From Actinostola sp. cb2023 (taxonomy: Eukaryota; Cnidaria; Anthozoa; Actiniaria; Actinostolidae): a stretch of DNA of 64,000 nucleotides. Below, piece after piece: positions 1-10,384 of this stretch. The stretch spans positions 1 through 64,000 of the forward strand of contig JAUJYZ010001582.1 of the NCBI GenBank assembly GCA_033675265.1, read 5' to 3'. The number at the start of each line of letters is the position of its first letter. Positions within the stretch are counted from its first letter, which is position 1. The notes below the pieces were generated by a model. It worked only from the letters and a program-made list of their open reading frames with translations. It did no database searches and was not told the DNA's origin. A program made the translations under genes and the position numbers.

Positions 1-898
1 TTTTCAGAAACCTTGAAATTTTGAAGCTACCAATTCTCGGCTTCAACATCTCCTTATCAGTAGCCCAAGTGAACGCTATTAGAGCATCTAGTTTTAATAA
101 AATCATTTTAGATTTTTGCTTGTAAAGGAAGAAAATTAGAAGGATTTTCTAGGCAAGTGATTCAAGATATTATCAGATAAATTGGCAAACAAAGAGAATT
201 GGCAAATATTATTTTTAGGTCAAGACATGACACGCAAGTTAAAATTTTCCAGTAAACAACTGTTGCAAGTAATTCATTATTCACAACTTGTAGTCATAAC
301 ATTAGAGACTTCTGATCCCTAACGCTATGGCCAGTGATATGGGTCACTTGTACCAGTTCACGGATTCCTTAATCTTCTTGTGAGAGCCAATAATTATTCC
401 TCTACGTTACGTTATCTTTTAGCATGTATTTAATGTTCAATTGTGATTGGCTTAGGATGTTGCACATTGTAACTTTAGTGATTAGAAATGCATATCATAC
501 CTGTACATGTTAGTCAACGTTGTAAGTTAGGATGATGCAATGTAAGGTATAAAGAGAGACCCTTGATATTGTAATATCGGAGACCATGTAGCCTTCACGG
601 GTTGCAGAAAGAGAAACCAACTGGCCATCATGCTAGCAAGAGCGCTGATTAAAGTGTAAGATTCCAGGTACAAGACATTTCCATGCCTCGTTACTTCAAG
701 TCTCGTACTTACTCGTAGGGTATTTGTACGGGCCCACGCTGAGTGAGTTGCCACTACCAAAGCTAATCACCCCAAAGATTGAGCAAGTTTGAATTGGATT
801 TAGTAGAAATAAGCGCAACTTATTTGCTCACGAACTACTTGCGAGTAGTCCGAAAATCTTTTCCGTAACACTTTTTTGCTATATTCAAAACAGGATTC
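1..898. other. No gene recognised
   Basis: AT-rich sequence with only short, unremarkable open frames on either strand. I see no repeat structure, splice-bounded exon or known motif. Confidence 0.5.
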
Positions 899-929
899 TA
901 AACCTGACTTCTGACTTCTGAAACCTGAT

Positions 930-1060
930 GTTGTTTTCAGAAACAGAAATCAGAAATCGCTGTTCCAATTCCTGTTTTCTGAATCAGAAATCGCATTTCG
1001 AATTACTGTTTTCTGAATCAGGAATTGCATTTCTTATTCCTGTTTCAGGAATCGCATTAT
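930..1060 (+). repeat. Short tandem repeat, about 34-bp unit
   Basis: Roughly 3.5 imperfect copies of a unit built around CTGTTTTCTGAATCAG and ATCGCATTTC, starting near 930, 972, 1006 and 1040. The last copy is shortened. Divergence between copies is moderate. It abuts an open frame that begins just downstream. Confidence 0.7.
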
Positions 1061-1249
1061 CGGCGTCGTGTGACAAAATATCCCGTACTCAAGGCTCGTT
1101 ACTTCCGGCCAAATTATGTTGCACTGTATAACCCTCCTGAGAATATTGGCGATACGGCCGTGTCTCAGTGTATTCTAACTAAGGCCTTTATTGATGTTTT
1201 CGAGGGGAGAACGAAGTGCAAGAGTAGGAAGAGACAAAAATCGCATTAA
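1061..1249 (+). CDS. Unrecognised coding fragment
   Basis: A frame open from inside the preceding tandem repeat to a stop at 1247-1249 encodes a basic peptide with a lysine/arginine-rich end (KCKSRKRQKSH). Composition differs from the surrounding AT-rich DNA, which is why I list it. I recognise no family. It has no plausible own start codon outside the repeat and may be a fragment of a multicopy gene or chance. Confidence 0.2.
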   Translation, partial: RRRVTKYPVLKARYFRPNYVALYNPPENIGDTAVSQCILTKAFIDVFEGRTKCKSRKRQKSH

Positions 1250-1649
1250 AGGATATCCAGACGTGAAAAGGTTGGTCCACTAACGAAGAATGGGGAAATT
1301 TTAAACGAAAACTATCAAAGGATCACATCAATAGACGAAGATTGTACATGGAACGCCGTCAAGAATAACGAACATTCGATAAGCTTACTACATTTTGAAA
1401 ATGTTCGCTATGACAATCAGAGGGTTGTTAACGAGATTAAGTTTCTAAAAAAATCTGAAAAACAGGAAATTGAGGTCAAAATATCATCAATGAGCTATAC
1501 CATCTGACCAAGTTGAAGTAATCTCAACTGTTATGGGATTATAGACAAAGCTAGAAAACTGATGAAATTTGTAAACAGGAGCTATGTGTCAAGGATTTGA
1601 AATAAATGATGATGATGACTTGAACGGCGACCCTATACAAAGGCATTTC

Positions 1650-2388
1650 ATTGTAACTGATGGTTCATCATCCGAATAGCAGGGTTTTTCATCACATTGT
1701 CAAGTTTCGACCAATTCTGCAGGGGCACGTTGTCCAAAATGCACTACCTCAAAAGCTAATCTACATCAGTTAAGAAAAAGGCACGAGAGAAAGAAATCTG
1801 GCCTTGTCCCCAGTACAAATAATAGGTACTTGTCAAGAGAAGAAATATAAGAAAAGTTAGCCAATGAAAAAAGGACGTCTATCTGAAAAAAGGGCGAGAG
1901 AAAATTCAAAAGAAATGCTGGAGATGGAAGAGGATGATCATAAAGGAAGAGGACATGTTCATGTTTTGGAATGAACAGGAGAAGACGTTAAGGACTACTA
2001 ATAAAAAGCAATACAGATGGCATCCAAAGTAAGTTAAAATGAAAAATAGCTTCAATTTCAAATAATTCCCCTGGATCCCCTTTAATAGTACCTTCCCACC
2101 ATTGAACCCCCCTTCCCCAACTCCTCAGGTTCCGCCCCATTATTCAATAAGTAATTCTGATGTCAAAATAACATTTTCTTTCATATTGAGATATACACAT
2201 CTAGATCCATTTATTATTTAAATGTATTTAAATAATAATAATAGTTCATGAGTATTTAGGTTTTAATGATTATGGTGTTTTTCAATTCACAGGATAATGA
2301 AACTATGTGTTGAGCTGTACTCCAAAAAAACCCATGTTTTGGATCCACTTCGAAAAGTAATTTGTCTGCCAAGTAACCAGACTATTCG
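1650..2388 (+). pseudogene. 5' exons of a decayed multicopy gene
   Basis: Two exon-like blocks are visible. The first ends at 2028 with a GTAAGT donor and contains a cysteine pair (ARCPKC), a lysine-rich helix and the ending QYRWHPK. The second, 2293-2388, follows a CACAG acceptor and ends at a GTAATG donor. Splicing joins the two in phase, and the join (WHPK then IMKLCVELYSKK) resembles the conserved helix at the start of P-element/THAP9-like and related multicopy metazoan proteins; that match is from memory. The first block has an in-frame stop after SREEI near 1850 and at least one frame change before 1950. No downstream exons are found, because a Penelope-like element begins near 2610. 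Probably a 5' fragment. Confidence 0.45.
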
Positions 2389-2509
2389 GTAATGTATGAT
2401 TATACTGGGTTGATATAATTAAAAAGGTGTATTGGCGCTATAAAGTATTACATTTAATTTTTGACCAACCCCTTACAAGACTTCATTTAAGCTATGACAC
2501 CCCTTAATC

Positions 2510-2526
2510 ACACACACACACACACT
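2510..2526. repeat. (CA)n microsatellite
   Basis: About eight CA dinucleotides, interrupted by one CT at the end. Confidence 0.85.
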
Positions 2527-2778
2527 CACCTGTGTGGACATGATAATGATCTCGATAATGAAAATGATCTTTTTATCATTTTTAACCTTTTTATCGTAGA
2601 TATTATTTATGTACTGAAGAAGGCTGAACGGCCAAAACATTTATTATAGAAGGAACTGTCAGAAGTTGTCAGGAGTTTTCTTTTCTCTCTATATATGCAC
2701 CTCTATTATTATAAGAAGACCGACTCTGTATTCGTTTGAATCCTACTGGAAGCACGTTGTTTGTCCACCACTCCTATA

Positions 2779-3247
2779 CAGTAAAAACCCGCATATAAGA
2801 AACTGCAGATTAAGAACCTCCAGGCTGAAATTTAGCCAATTAAGCATCCAATATATAAGAACCAGTTCAGCCTGACAAGTGAAGCAGGTTCTTATGTGAA
2901 AAATGACTAAAGCTCAGAACACACAGGTACAGTCAGTGCTGCATATATGCAGAAATATTATATTTACTATACAGTTGGGTTGTTCAAGATACAAGATGCT
3001 TTATTTGTACCAAACTGTTAATGTTTAGTGTGAATATTAGACCTTTCAGGGTCAATAGTTCACTAATTAAAACAAATTGTAAGGAAATACACCATACTGT
3101 ATCAGGAACAATAATTGTTTTTTTGCCCTGTAAATAAGAACCTGTTAAGAACCTATTCATCCTGATTTCTCATTAGACACCCAATATATAAGAACCATTT
3201 CAGCCTGACTTTGAAAAATAGGGGTTCTTTTATGCGGGTTTTTACTG
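2779..3247. mobile_element. 469-bp MITE with TA target duplication
   Basis: Terminal inverted repeats: CAGTAAAAACCCGCATA at the left and its complement, TATGCGGGTTTTTACTG, at the right. TA duplications lie at 2777-2778 and 3248-3249. The internal segment AATATATAAGAACC occurs near both ends. TA duplications and a CAGT terminus fit a non-autonomous Tc1/mariner (pogo-like) element. It has no coding capacity and sits in the 5' part of the Penelope-like element. Confidence 0.85.
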
Positions 3248-3304
3248 TATATTCAAGTCTATATATAGAGAGTTATTCGAATCCAAGACAAAGGTTCAAG
3301 TTTT

Positions 3305-4650
3305 GTGGTCTTAAACAAAGAAGAGTACATTACAAAAATAAAAGAGCAACTGGATAACCCATTTCACTATGAGAAGTTGCAACAAGATCCCACCATCAAC
3401 CATTTGGATAACATTAAGACCTGGACCTCCAAATGGCTTCAAAGAGGTCAAATAACTAAGGACACAGTGGAATGGGTCATCAACGAACAAGCAAGACCTG
3501 GAGTTGCCTTTGGTAATGTAAAGACCCATAAGCCTAATAATCCTGTACGACTGCTTAATCCTGTACATCATGTTGTGAAACAGCTATAGACAATTTTAAT
3601 TGAAGCCATTAGCCTATGAATTACCTTCATTTGTAAAGAACACTACCGATTTGTTAAATAGAATAGAACATTTAAATAGGTGAGGACGACTACCTGTAAA
3701 CACTATATTAGTATCTTGGGACGTAGTAGCAATGTTCCCAAATATAGATAATAATTTAGGTTTAACAGCAGTAAAAAAAGCTTTAAATTCTAGAAATGTC
3801 AAAGTCCCTTCAACTAAATGCATATTAGAAGCAGTGGAAATTTGCCTTAAACATAATAACTCAGAATTTGATAATACATCGTACCTTCAAACCCACGGTA
3901 CAGCAATGGGGCCTAAAAATGCCTGTAATTACGCCGATATTACAATGGGTGAGATCGATAAATTAGCTAAGAATGAAGGGGAAATTAAACCGTTATGTTG
4001 GTGGAGATATAGAGATGATACACCTATTTCAAAAATCGTTGTCGCAGCCGAAGCAACAGTCAACACTCCAAGACTGCAAAGGATTTCGGTAATTTTTCTC
4101 GTAATTAATTTATTCAGAGCATATTTTGGTTGCATGCGTTTGTGACATATTATTATGGCAAGCTGAAGTGGTAGTTCAGGTGTTTAAAACCGAATATTTA
4201 GGAAAATACAAGTACTACAAACGTGTTGGTGCTGGTACTAAACCCGTTGAACAAGAGCAAGCATCAAGCATTCTCATTTTAAAATGTGCCACGCTTCTAA
4301 ACAGTCTGAAAAACTACATTCATGATAACTATTTACAATGACCACAACTGAATAAATTAATCACGAAACAATTTACCAAAATCCTTTGCAGTCTTGGAGT
4401 GTTGACTGTTGCTTCGACTGCGACAACGATTTTTGAAATAGGTGTATATTAGACTTATGGACACAGGGAGAAGCAAAATTGATATAATTCACTAGTTATA
4501 TTAATTCATTATATCCGACCATCAAATTCACTTTAACGTATTCCAAAGAGAAATTAAACTATTTAGATCTTGCCTTACATTTAATTGATGGTCAAATTCA
4601 AACTGACGATTACTCTAAACCAACAGATAGCCACCTTTACCTTTACCTGT
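3305..4650 (+). pseudogene. Penelope-like reverse transcriptase (broken)
   Basis: RNA-dependent DNA polymerase of a Penelope-like element. Frame 3305-3586 includes the KTHKP motif typical of these enzymes. After a stop, the frame resumes with WDVVAMFPNID (3718 onward), then HGTAMGPKNACNYADI (about 3892) and the catalytic box WWRYRDD (about 4000-4017). A 424-bp MITE follows directly. Beyond it the frame resumes at 4447 with LDLW, then YPTIKFTLTYS, LNYLDL and YSKPTDSHLYLY. Defects are the stop near 3587, the MITE, a stop near 4480 and loss of the C-terminus. Strong family match; certainly inactive. Confidence 0.8.
4021..4444. mobile_element. 424-bp MITE with about 100-bp inverted repeats
   Basis: Begins CACCTATTTCAAAAATCG and ends with the complement. 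Arms 4021 to about 4125 and about 4345-4444 are near-identical inverted copies. TA is duplicated at 4019-4020 and 4445-4446. Removing the element and one TA restores the reverse transcriptase frame, which confirms both ends. The centre holds a 71-codon open frame with no known similarity, probably non-coding. Confidence 0.9.
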
Positions 4651-4684
4651 TTTTTTGTTTATTTATCACTTTAATTGTCTTTAA

Positions 4685-5360
4685 GGTGGTTCCAGCATAA
4701 TGAATGACCGGTTTGCCGTATTTTTTAACTCGCTCGCTCCGCGTCAATATTGCTTGGATTTTATTATGCTTAACACAAATACTAATTCAACTATTCTGCT
4801 TTTGGAAGGTTTATTCAAAATTATCATTGTAAGCCGCGTTTGTGAATGCCAGCTGATATTCAAACGACACTATTTTCACTAAAACTGCTGCCAAGCGTTA
4901 TTCCCAAGTACGATTTTTTTTAAACTTCGTGAACGACCTTTTAAGGTCCCTAGTAATGTTCTGACGAGGTAAGAAGGAAATTGATCGAGCCGAAATCATC
5001 AATTCATATTTTTGTTGTCAAAATTTGGACAAATCGGTTGTTACGTGATTTCGGCTCGAACAATTTTTTTCTTACCTCGTCAGAACATTACTAGGGACCT
5101 TAAAAGGCCGTTCACGAAGTTAAAAAAAAATCGTACTTGGGAATAACGCTTGGCAGCAGTTTTAGTGAAAATAGTGTCGTTTGAATATCAGCTGGCATTC
5201 ACAAACGCGGCTTACAATGATAATTTTGAATACACCGTCGAAAGGCAGAATAGTTGAATTAGTATTTGTGTTAAGCACAATAAAATCCAAGCAATATTGA
5301 CGCGGAGCGAGCGAGTTAAATAAATACGGCAAACCGGTCATTCATTATGCGGGAACCACC
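4685..5360. mobile_element. 676-bp TTAA-flanked foldback element
   Basis: An almost complete palindrome: arms of about 320 bp, with ends GGTGGTTCC and GGAACCACC, joined by a short AT-rich centre near 5010-5045. TTAA flanks it at 4681-4684 and 5361-5364, the target used by piggyBac and Kolobok transposases. Arms differ by a few substitutions and small indels. No coding capacity. Such a structure would extrude as a long hairpin. Confidence 0.85.
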
Positions 5361-5408
5361 TTAAGCTAGCTGCATGTAGTTCAAATTTATCTCATGACAT
5401 TAATTTAA

Positions 5409-5904
5409 AGTGCTACTTGGACGAAAATCGATCGAAATTTAATTTAGCTGAAACTTCATTGAATAATTCTTCAAGGATCTAATAATAACTATTTAAAATC
5501 TTTTTTCGATATTCCAGAGGGAAGTACTTATTTTCATGAATCTTTAGAGGTGTCAGTGACGTCATCTCCTCAACCCAAACATTCAGCTCCATACATTTCT
5601 TTGTATTTTGTGAGTCAAAATATCTCAATGTTTTGTTCAGATACCAGCTCTGCATTGAAGAAAACTGGTCAGACAATCAACCCTAAGCACAAATAATGTA
5701 AGAAAACTCCTTGACCCAAACTTTTAGCTTCATATGATACGAAAATGGCGGATTTCTACTTACCACACGAGAAGGAAGAATTTCTCTGGAGAACTCCGGA
5801 CTTTTCGACGTGTACTTTTCACGTGCGTTCTTGTCAAATCTAAGTAGTATCCCGTATGTAAACAATAACACGGCGCGCAATGCATTACCTGTGAGAGTGC
5901 TCCT
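5409..5904. mobile_element. TTAA-flanked MITE, family with the 47.9-kb copy
   Basis: TTAA at 5405-5408 and 5905-5908. The left end AGTGCTACTTGGACGAAAATC is shared with the element at 47928. The internal block GACGTCA followed by CAACCCAAA recurs in the elements at 47928 and 56101. The right end (GAGTGCTCCT) is a diverged inverted copy of the left. Non-coding. Confidence 0.65.
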
Positions 5905-5910
5905 TTAAGG

Positions 5911-6458
5911 CTTGAATCTGAACTTCGATCATATTAGTCCAGTCATCCTATGAAATTTTGGGGGTCAAGTTGGAACAAATTGCAACAGAAAGTTTCTCAT
6001 CGCTATTCAACCAAGATGGGTTACCTAAACAACATACTAAAAGTCCTCAAAAATCCCTTCAGTGGAACATGCCGAAAATTAGGATTAAAGATTTCGTGGT
6101 TTTACCACAGGGATCCCGCATCGAGCAAAATAAATTATCTTTGAAAAAATACCTCTGCCCAACTTTTTTCTTTGATTTTTAATTTCCAAGATATTCAATA
6201 TTATCTTAGTTGTGGTTGAAGTTACTTTATTAACACAAAAGTAATTGAGATGCAGGGGAAATGTCCCTAGGCCATGACCCTTACCACAGGGATCCCAATA
6301 CGTAGAAAATTGAATTTCAATCAAAAAATCGATTTCCTGCTTTATGTTTGATTGTTTCTTGGTTATTCGTTGCGTTATATAGCCAAATTAGTCTATTCTA
6401 AGACTGTTTAACACTAATGACTAATATTAATCAACTATTGAAATACAATAATGATAAT
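5911..6458. other. No gene recognised
   Basis: AT-rich. The phrase TACCACAGGGATCCC occurs twice (near 6103 and 6280), suggesting an old duplication. No supported coding sequence. Confidence 0.4.
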
Positions 6459-6626
6459 AGAGTCGTTTTCGTACGAGTGGGAAACCTACGGTACGGAGTT
6501 ACGCTCACGGTACAGAATCAAACACATTGAATTCAACCAATCACACTGCACGATGATGGCGCAATACGGTCACTGCACGGCACGAACCATACCGTAACTA
6601 CTTCCCACTCATACGAAAACGACAAG
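6459..6626. mobile_element. Short MITE, GTCGTTTTCGTA termini
   Basis: Inverted termini AGTCGTTTTCGTACGAGTGGGAA and the complement of TTCCCACTCATACGAAAACGAC bracket about 165 bp. A longer relative with the same termini lies at 21731-22272. Target duplication not resolved. Confidence 0.7.
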
Positions 6627-6638
6627 TACAAAATCTGG

Positions 6639-6690
6639 ATCCCCCCATATGGACCCCGAATATAGACCCCAATATGGACCCCCCTCCAAA
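6639..6690. repeat. ATATGGACCCC tandem repeat
   Basis: About four degenerate copies of an 11-15-bp unit containing ATATGGACCCC / ATATAGACCCC. Confidence 0.65.
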
Positions 6691-6880
6691 TAAAAAATAA
6701 ATGACCGATGTAAAAAATGCTACTGATTCTTCGTTTTTCTTTATACGACTGCTATGATTACAGTTGTATCGAGTCAGCTAAAGCGCCAACCAGGAAGGGC
6801 AGCTAAAATTGATGCTTTGGTGTTTGGTTCATTGTATTATACCCTGCCTGCGAGCACGTCTTTTTTTTCTACTCGCCCAG

Positions 6881-6963
6881 TGTCATATCCTAATATGGAA
6901 CATAATGATATGCATTGTATATTAATTAGGAGTTCAATAAAGGTAACGAACGAAGACACAAAA
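6881..6963 (+). repeat. 5' LTR, 83 bp
   Basis: Begins TGTCATATCC and ends GACACAAAA. Matches 14027-14109 except for G/T at two sites. Contains AATAAAG, a likely polyadenylation signal, near the end. Very short for an LTR. Confidence 0.93.
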
Positions 6964-6964
6964 G

Positions 6965-6974
6965 TGGCGACGAG
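6965..6974 (+). promoter_or_regulatory. Primer-binding site
   Basis: TGGCGACGAG lies one base after the LTR, where a tRNA 3' end primes minus-strand synthesis in LTR retrotransposons. The TGG start fits a tRNA CCA end; the tRNA was not identified. Confidence 0.6.
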
Positions 6975-7035
6975 AATAGGATTAACAATCATTTAAACAC
7001 AGAGTTTCAAGTTCAGTTCCTATAAAACAAGCAAA

Positions 7036-7978
7036 ATGACGGATACAGAAAGCAGTTCCAATGCAACAAGTAGTTCTACAAGTTCCAATTCTAGCGTCGT
7101 TCAACCAAATGTCAACGTTCCACTAAGTGGATTACAGCGATCAAGCTAATGTTGGTATAAGGTGGACCAAATGTGTCCGAAGGTTTGAAAATCTTCTCAT
7201 AAGTCTACGTGAATATGATCCAGCAGTTAAAAGAGGTATTTTGCTCACATACGTTGGCGAAAGTACAAACGACATATTCGACACGTTGCCCAACACCAGT
7301 ACCAATTACGACTCAGCATTGCAAAGTCTCAACGAACACTTCAACCCAACGAAGAACAACGACATTGCAATGAATTTCGCCAAGTAAAGCAAGAAGGGAA
7401 CGAACCCTTGAATGAATTCTACAGGAAACTCAAAGAAAAGGCAAGTGTTTGTCAATTTACTAATGAAGACGCAGAGATCAAAACACAAATTATTCATAAC
7501 ACAAGTGATGCCCGCCTGCGTAGAAAAGCGCTCAGAGAAGAAATGGATTTAAAAACTCTATTGACTTATGGCAATACTCTAGAAAAGTCGGATCTCAGCG
7601 CAAAAATAATTGAAAACAAGCAATATTCAAGTCCACAAACAGCGAATTTCATTGCAAGGAAAAGAAATGTACAACAACGAAAACCCACCCAGACAAGTCA
7701 AACAAAGCCAACTACTCCTAAACCAGACATGGCGAGACAGCAAAAATGTCGAAATTGTGGCAGATTTTTCCACAAAGGAGGACGAAGTGCATGCCCTGCG
7801 AAAGAAGTCAAATGTTACGAATGTGGAAAAATCGGTCATTTCGCAAAGCACTGTCTCTCAAAGTCACGACAACACGCTAGACAGCAAGTACAAATAACAA
7901 ACATTCAAACGACACAGACGACGAATGTGCCTACACCATATACAAACCAAACAACCAGAAACCATAGTTACTGTAGCT
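7036..7978 (+). pseudogene. Gypsy gag (broken)
   Basis: Start codon at 7036, followed by a serine-rich N-terminus. A frameshift near 7128 and a stop with frame change near 7385-7408 break the frame. The middle is a retrotransposon Gag-type capsid. The C-terminus carries two zinc knuckles: CRNCG with a variant second half (about 7749-7795) and a standard CCHC knuckle CYECGKIGHFAKHC (about 7813-7854). Gag would coat the element's RNA in cytoplasmic particles. Confidence 0.85.
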
Positions 7979-10062
7979 GATGTACCCCTCAAAGTGATAG
8001 TCGACTCAGGCTCATCAGTAAACATATTGAACAACAAGACCTACAAACAAGACCTACAAAGTTCTTCGTGCTGCAAATGCTGATAATACACTTCAACCGT
8101 CATATGACAAAGTTTTTGCAAATGGTAACACTAGTCTCATAAGTTTATTGGGTGAATTCAAGACAACAGTCAAAGTTAATGGCAGAGAAACAACCACAAA
8201 GTTCATCGTTACAGAAACCCAATGCAACACGTGCCTCATCAGTCATGAAACGTCCACAGCGTTAGGACTACTCATCATCATAGTCCATGCAGTCTCTCTA
8301 AACCACCAACATCCAGAAATCACAGCGTTACTCAAAAAAACACCCCAAGTTGTTCGAAGGAACAGGAAAGCTGAAAGACGTGGAAGTCAAACTAGAGATT
8401 GACAAAAGCATCCCACCAGTTGCCCAGAAAAGTCGTCTCATACCGCATAGCAGGAAACAGAAAGTCAACGACAAATTCAAGGACCTAAAGGAACTACACA
8501 TCGTCGAGAAAGTTGAAGGAGCAACTCCTTGGTTATCACCCTTGATACCAATACCGAAGAAAGGAGACGTTCGTCTTGTAATTGACATGACAGTTCCAAA
8601 CCAAGCACTAACACGTCGTCATATTCAAGTACCCACTGTAAACGAGATCATACATATGATGGAAGGCTCAACTGTATTAACTGAAATAGATCTATCAGAA
8701 GGATACTTACCGATAAGCTTAGCTGAAGAATCACGTTACATCACAGCGTTCTAAACTCCAGATGATAGTCCTTACAGATTCAAAAGCCTCATCATGGGTG
8801 CATGTCCCTCGGGAGAATATTTCCACGAGCAGATATATCAGCTCATAGACATATCCCCAACTGTCAGAACATATCAGGCAACATCTGGCTCTCGTCAACA
8901 ACCATGCACGAACACGTTCAACAACTCAGTGAACTACTCCAAGCACTGGAAAGTAGTGGACTTACTGTCAAACTCCCAAAGTGACACATTTGCTGCACCC
9001 CAGATCAATGTATTTGGTCACATCGTTTCCAACCAAGGCGTACACCCTGACCCAGACATCAAGAAAGTCCAAGTCGTGGTCAATGCACCGAAGCCCAAGA
9101 CATCAGCAGAAGTAAGATCATTCCTTGGTTTTGTAAACTACTGTTCAAGATACATCCCCCAATACAGCAACATTACCTATCCCCTACGTCAACTCTTGAA
9201 AGAAAGCAAAACATTTCTCTGTGGAAAAGAACAAGAAAAGAGCTTTCAGCAGTTGAAACAAGCAACCAGTACAGCACCAGTACTCGCTCACTACAACTTA
9301 TCAGCCCCCCATCCGTTTAGTAGTAGACGCATCACCACGACGCAACTACCGTCCCATCGCCTATGGCAGCAGATCACATACAGAGATTGAGATGAAATAT
9401 GGGCAAATCGAGAAAGAGTCGCTCGCAATTGTCTTTGGATGCGAACATTTTCATCTATATCTGTATGGAAGACGATTCGAGCTACAAACAGATCACCGCC
9501 CCCTAGAGCACATCTTCAAACCAAAGAACACAGGAAAACCTTCACCACCACGAGTAGAAAGATGGGTTGTTCGCCATCAGGAATACGACTTTCAGGTTGT
9601 ATATCGTCCAGGTTCTAATAACATAGCAGATCCCTTATCACAACTATCAATTCAAGTACCACAAAGTAACATGGAATCATGTACTGATCGTTTCGTTTTC
9701 GTACACTTCCTCACTGAACAGTTGACACACACAGCCATGAATACAGAAGAAATACGCGAAGCATCTAGACTCTATCCAGATCTAACACAAGTAAGACAAG
9801 GTATCAGCAACAATCAGTTCCACAAGATACCAAAGCAATACCAACCTATTGCCAACGAGCTCTCCATAACCGATGACATCATCTTACGAGGAAACCGTAT
9901 CATCCTACCAACTAACCTAAAGAACAAAGCTATTGCCTTAGCACACGAGGATCACGCCGGTATGACGAAATGCAAGCAAAGAATACGTTTAAAGCTATGG
10001 GTGGTGGCCCAACATGGACCGAGATATAGAAGAGTATATCAAGGCTTGTCACCCTTGCCAGT
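7957..10062 (+). pseudogene. Gypsy pol, 5' part: protease, RT, RNase H, start of integrase
   Basis: Protease: the DSG active-site triad is visible at about 8003-8011. Reverse transcriptase: 8350 to about 9200; a stop at 8752-8754 and a frame shift between about 8840 and 8960 remove the catalytic YxDD region from the main frame. The conserved FLGFVNYCSRYIP helix is at about 9121-9160. RNase H: about 9310-9620, with a frame change near 9380; TDHRPLE is at about 9485. Integrase zinc-binding histidines at about 9943-9955 and the cysteine pair at about 10047-10056. The frame is then cut by the TTAA insertion at 10066. Confidence 0.88.
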
Positions 10063-10384
10063 TAAGGATATGGTATACGTTCGCGCGGTCTCAGAACTCG
10101 AATTTGCTTTTTTTAGCTTATCAGCAAGAAAATATTACAAACTATGATTTGGTGAAAAACAATTCTGAATCCGAATTTTTCTTTTTGAGTTATGGACGAA
10201 AATGTGTTCTGTCGAATAATATCAACAAGCACGAAATGTGTCAACTAATTAACACTTGCTGGCGCACTGTCGGATGGCGCGCGAAAGAACGTCCGGCAAT
10301 CAGAATTTCCGTAGTGTTGCGATAAAAAGTTCAGTTCGAGAGCAAAGCGTCTTGCCGTCTATATTTAGTTTATACATTTTAGAA

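Larger units (their letters stand above)
2612..4680 (+). mobile_element. Penelope-like retroelement, dead, interrupted by two MITEs
   Basis: The element can be followed from about 2612 (a CTGAAGA / short stem / AAAAC segment like those in Penelope-like terminal repeats) through the reverse transcriptase at 3305-4650. Two DNA elements with TA duplications sit in it, at 2779-3247 and 4021-4444. The 3' end is lost close to 4680, where a foldback element begins, so no GIY-YIG endonuclease is seen. Family assignment rests on the reverse transcriptase motifs. Exact ends are not determined. Confidence 0.7.

Noticed and set aside
4685..5360. Assembly fold-back artefact
   Set aside because: Arms differ by several substitutions and indels, and TTAA flanks both ends, as for other elements here; not fully excluded without reads.
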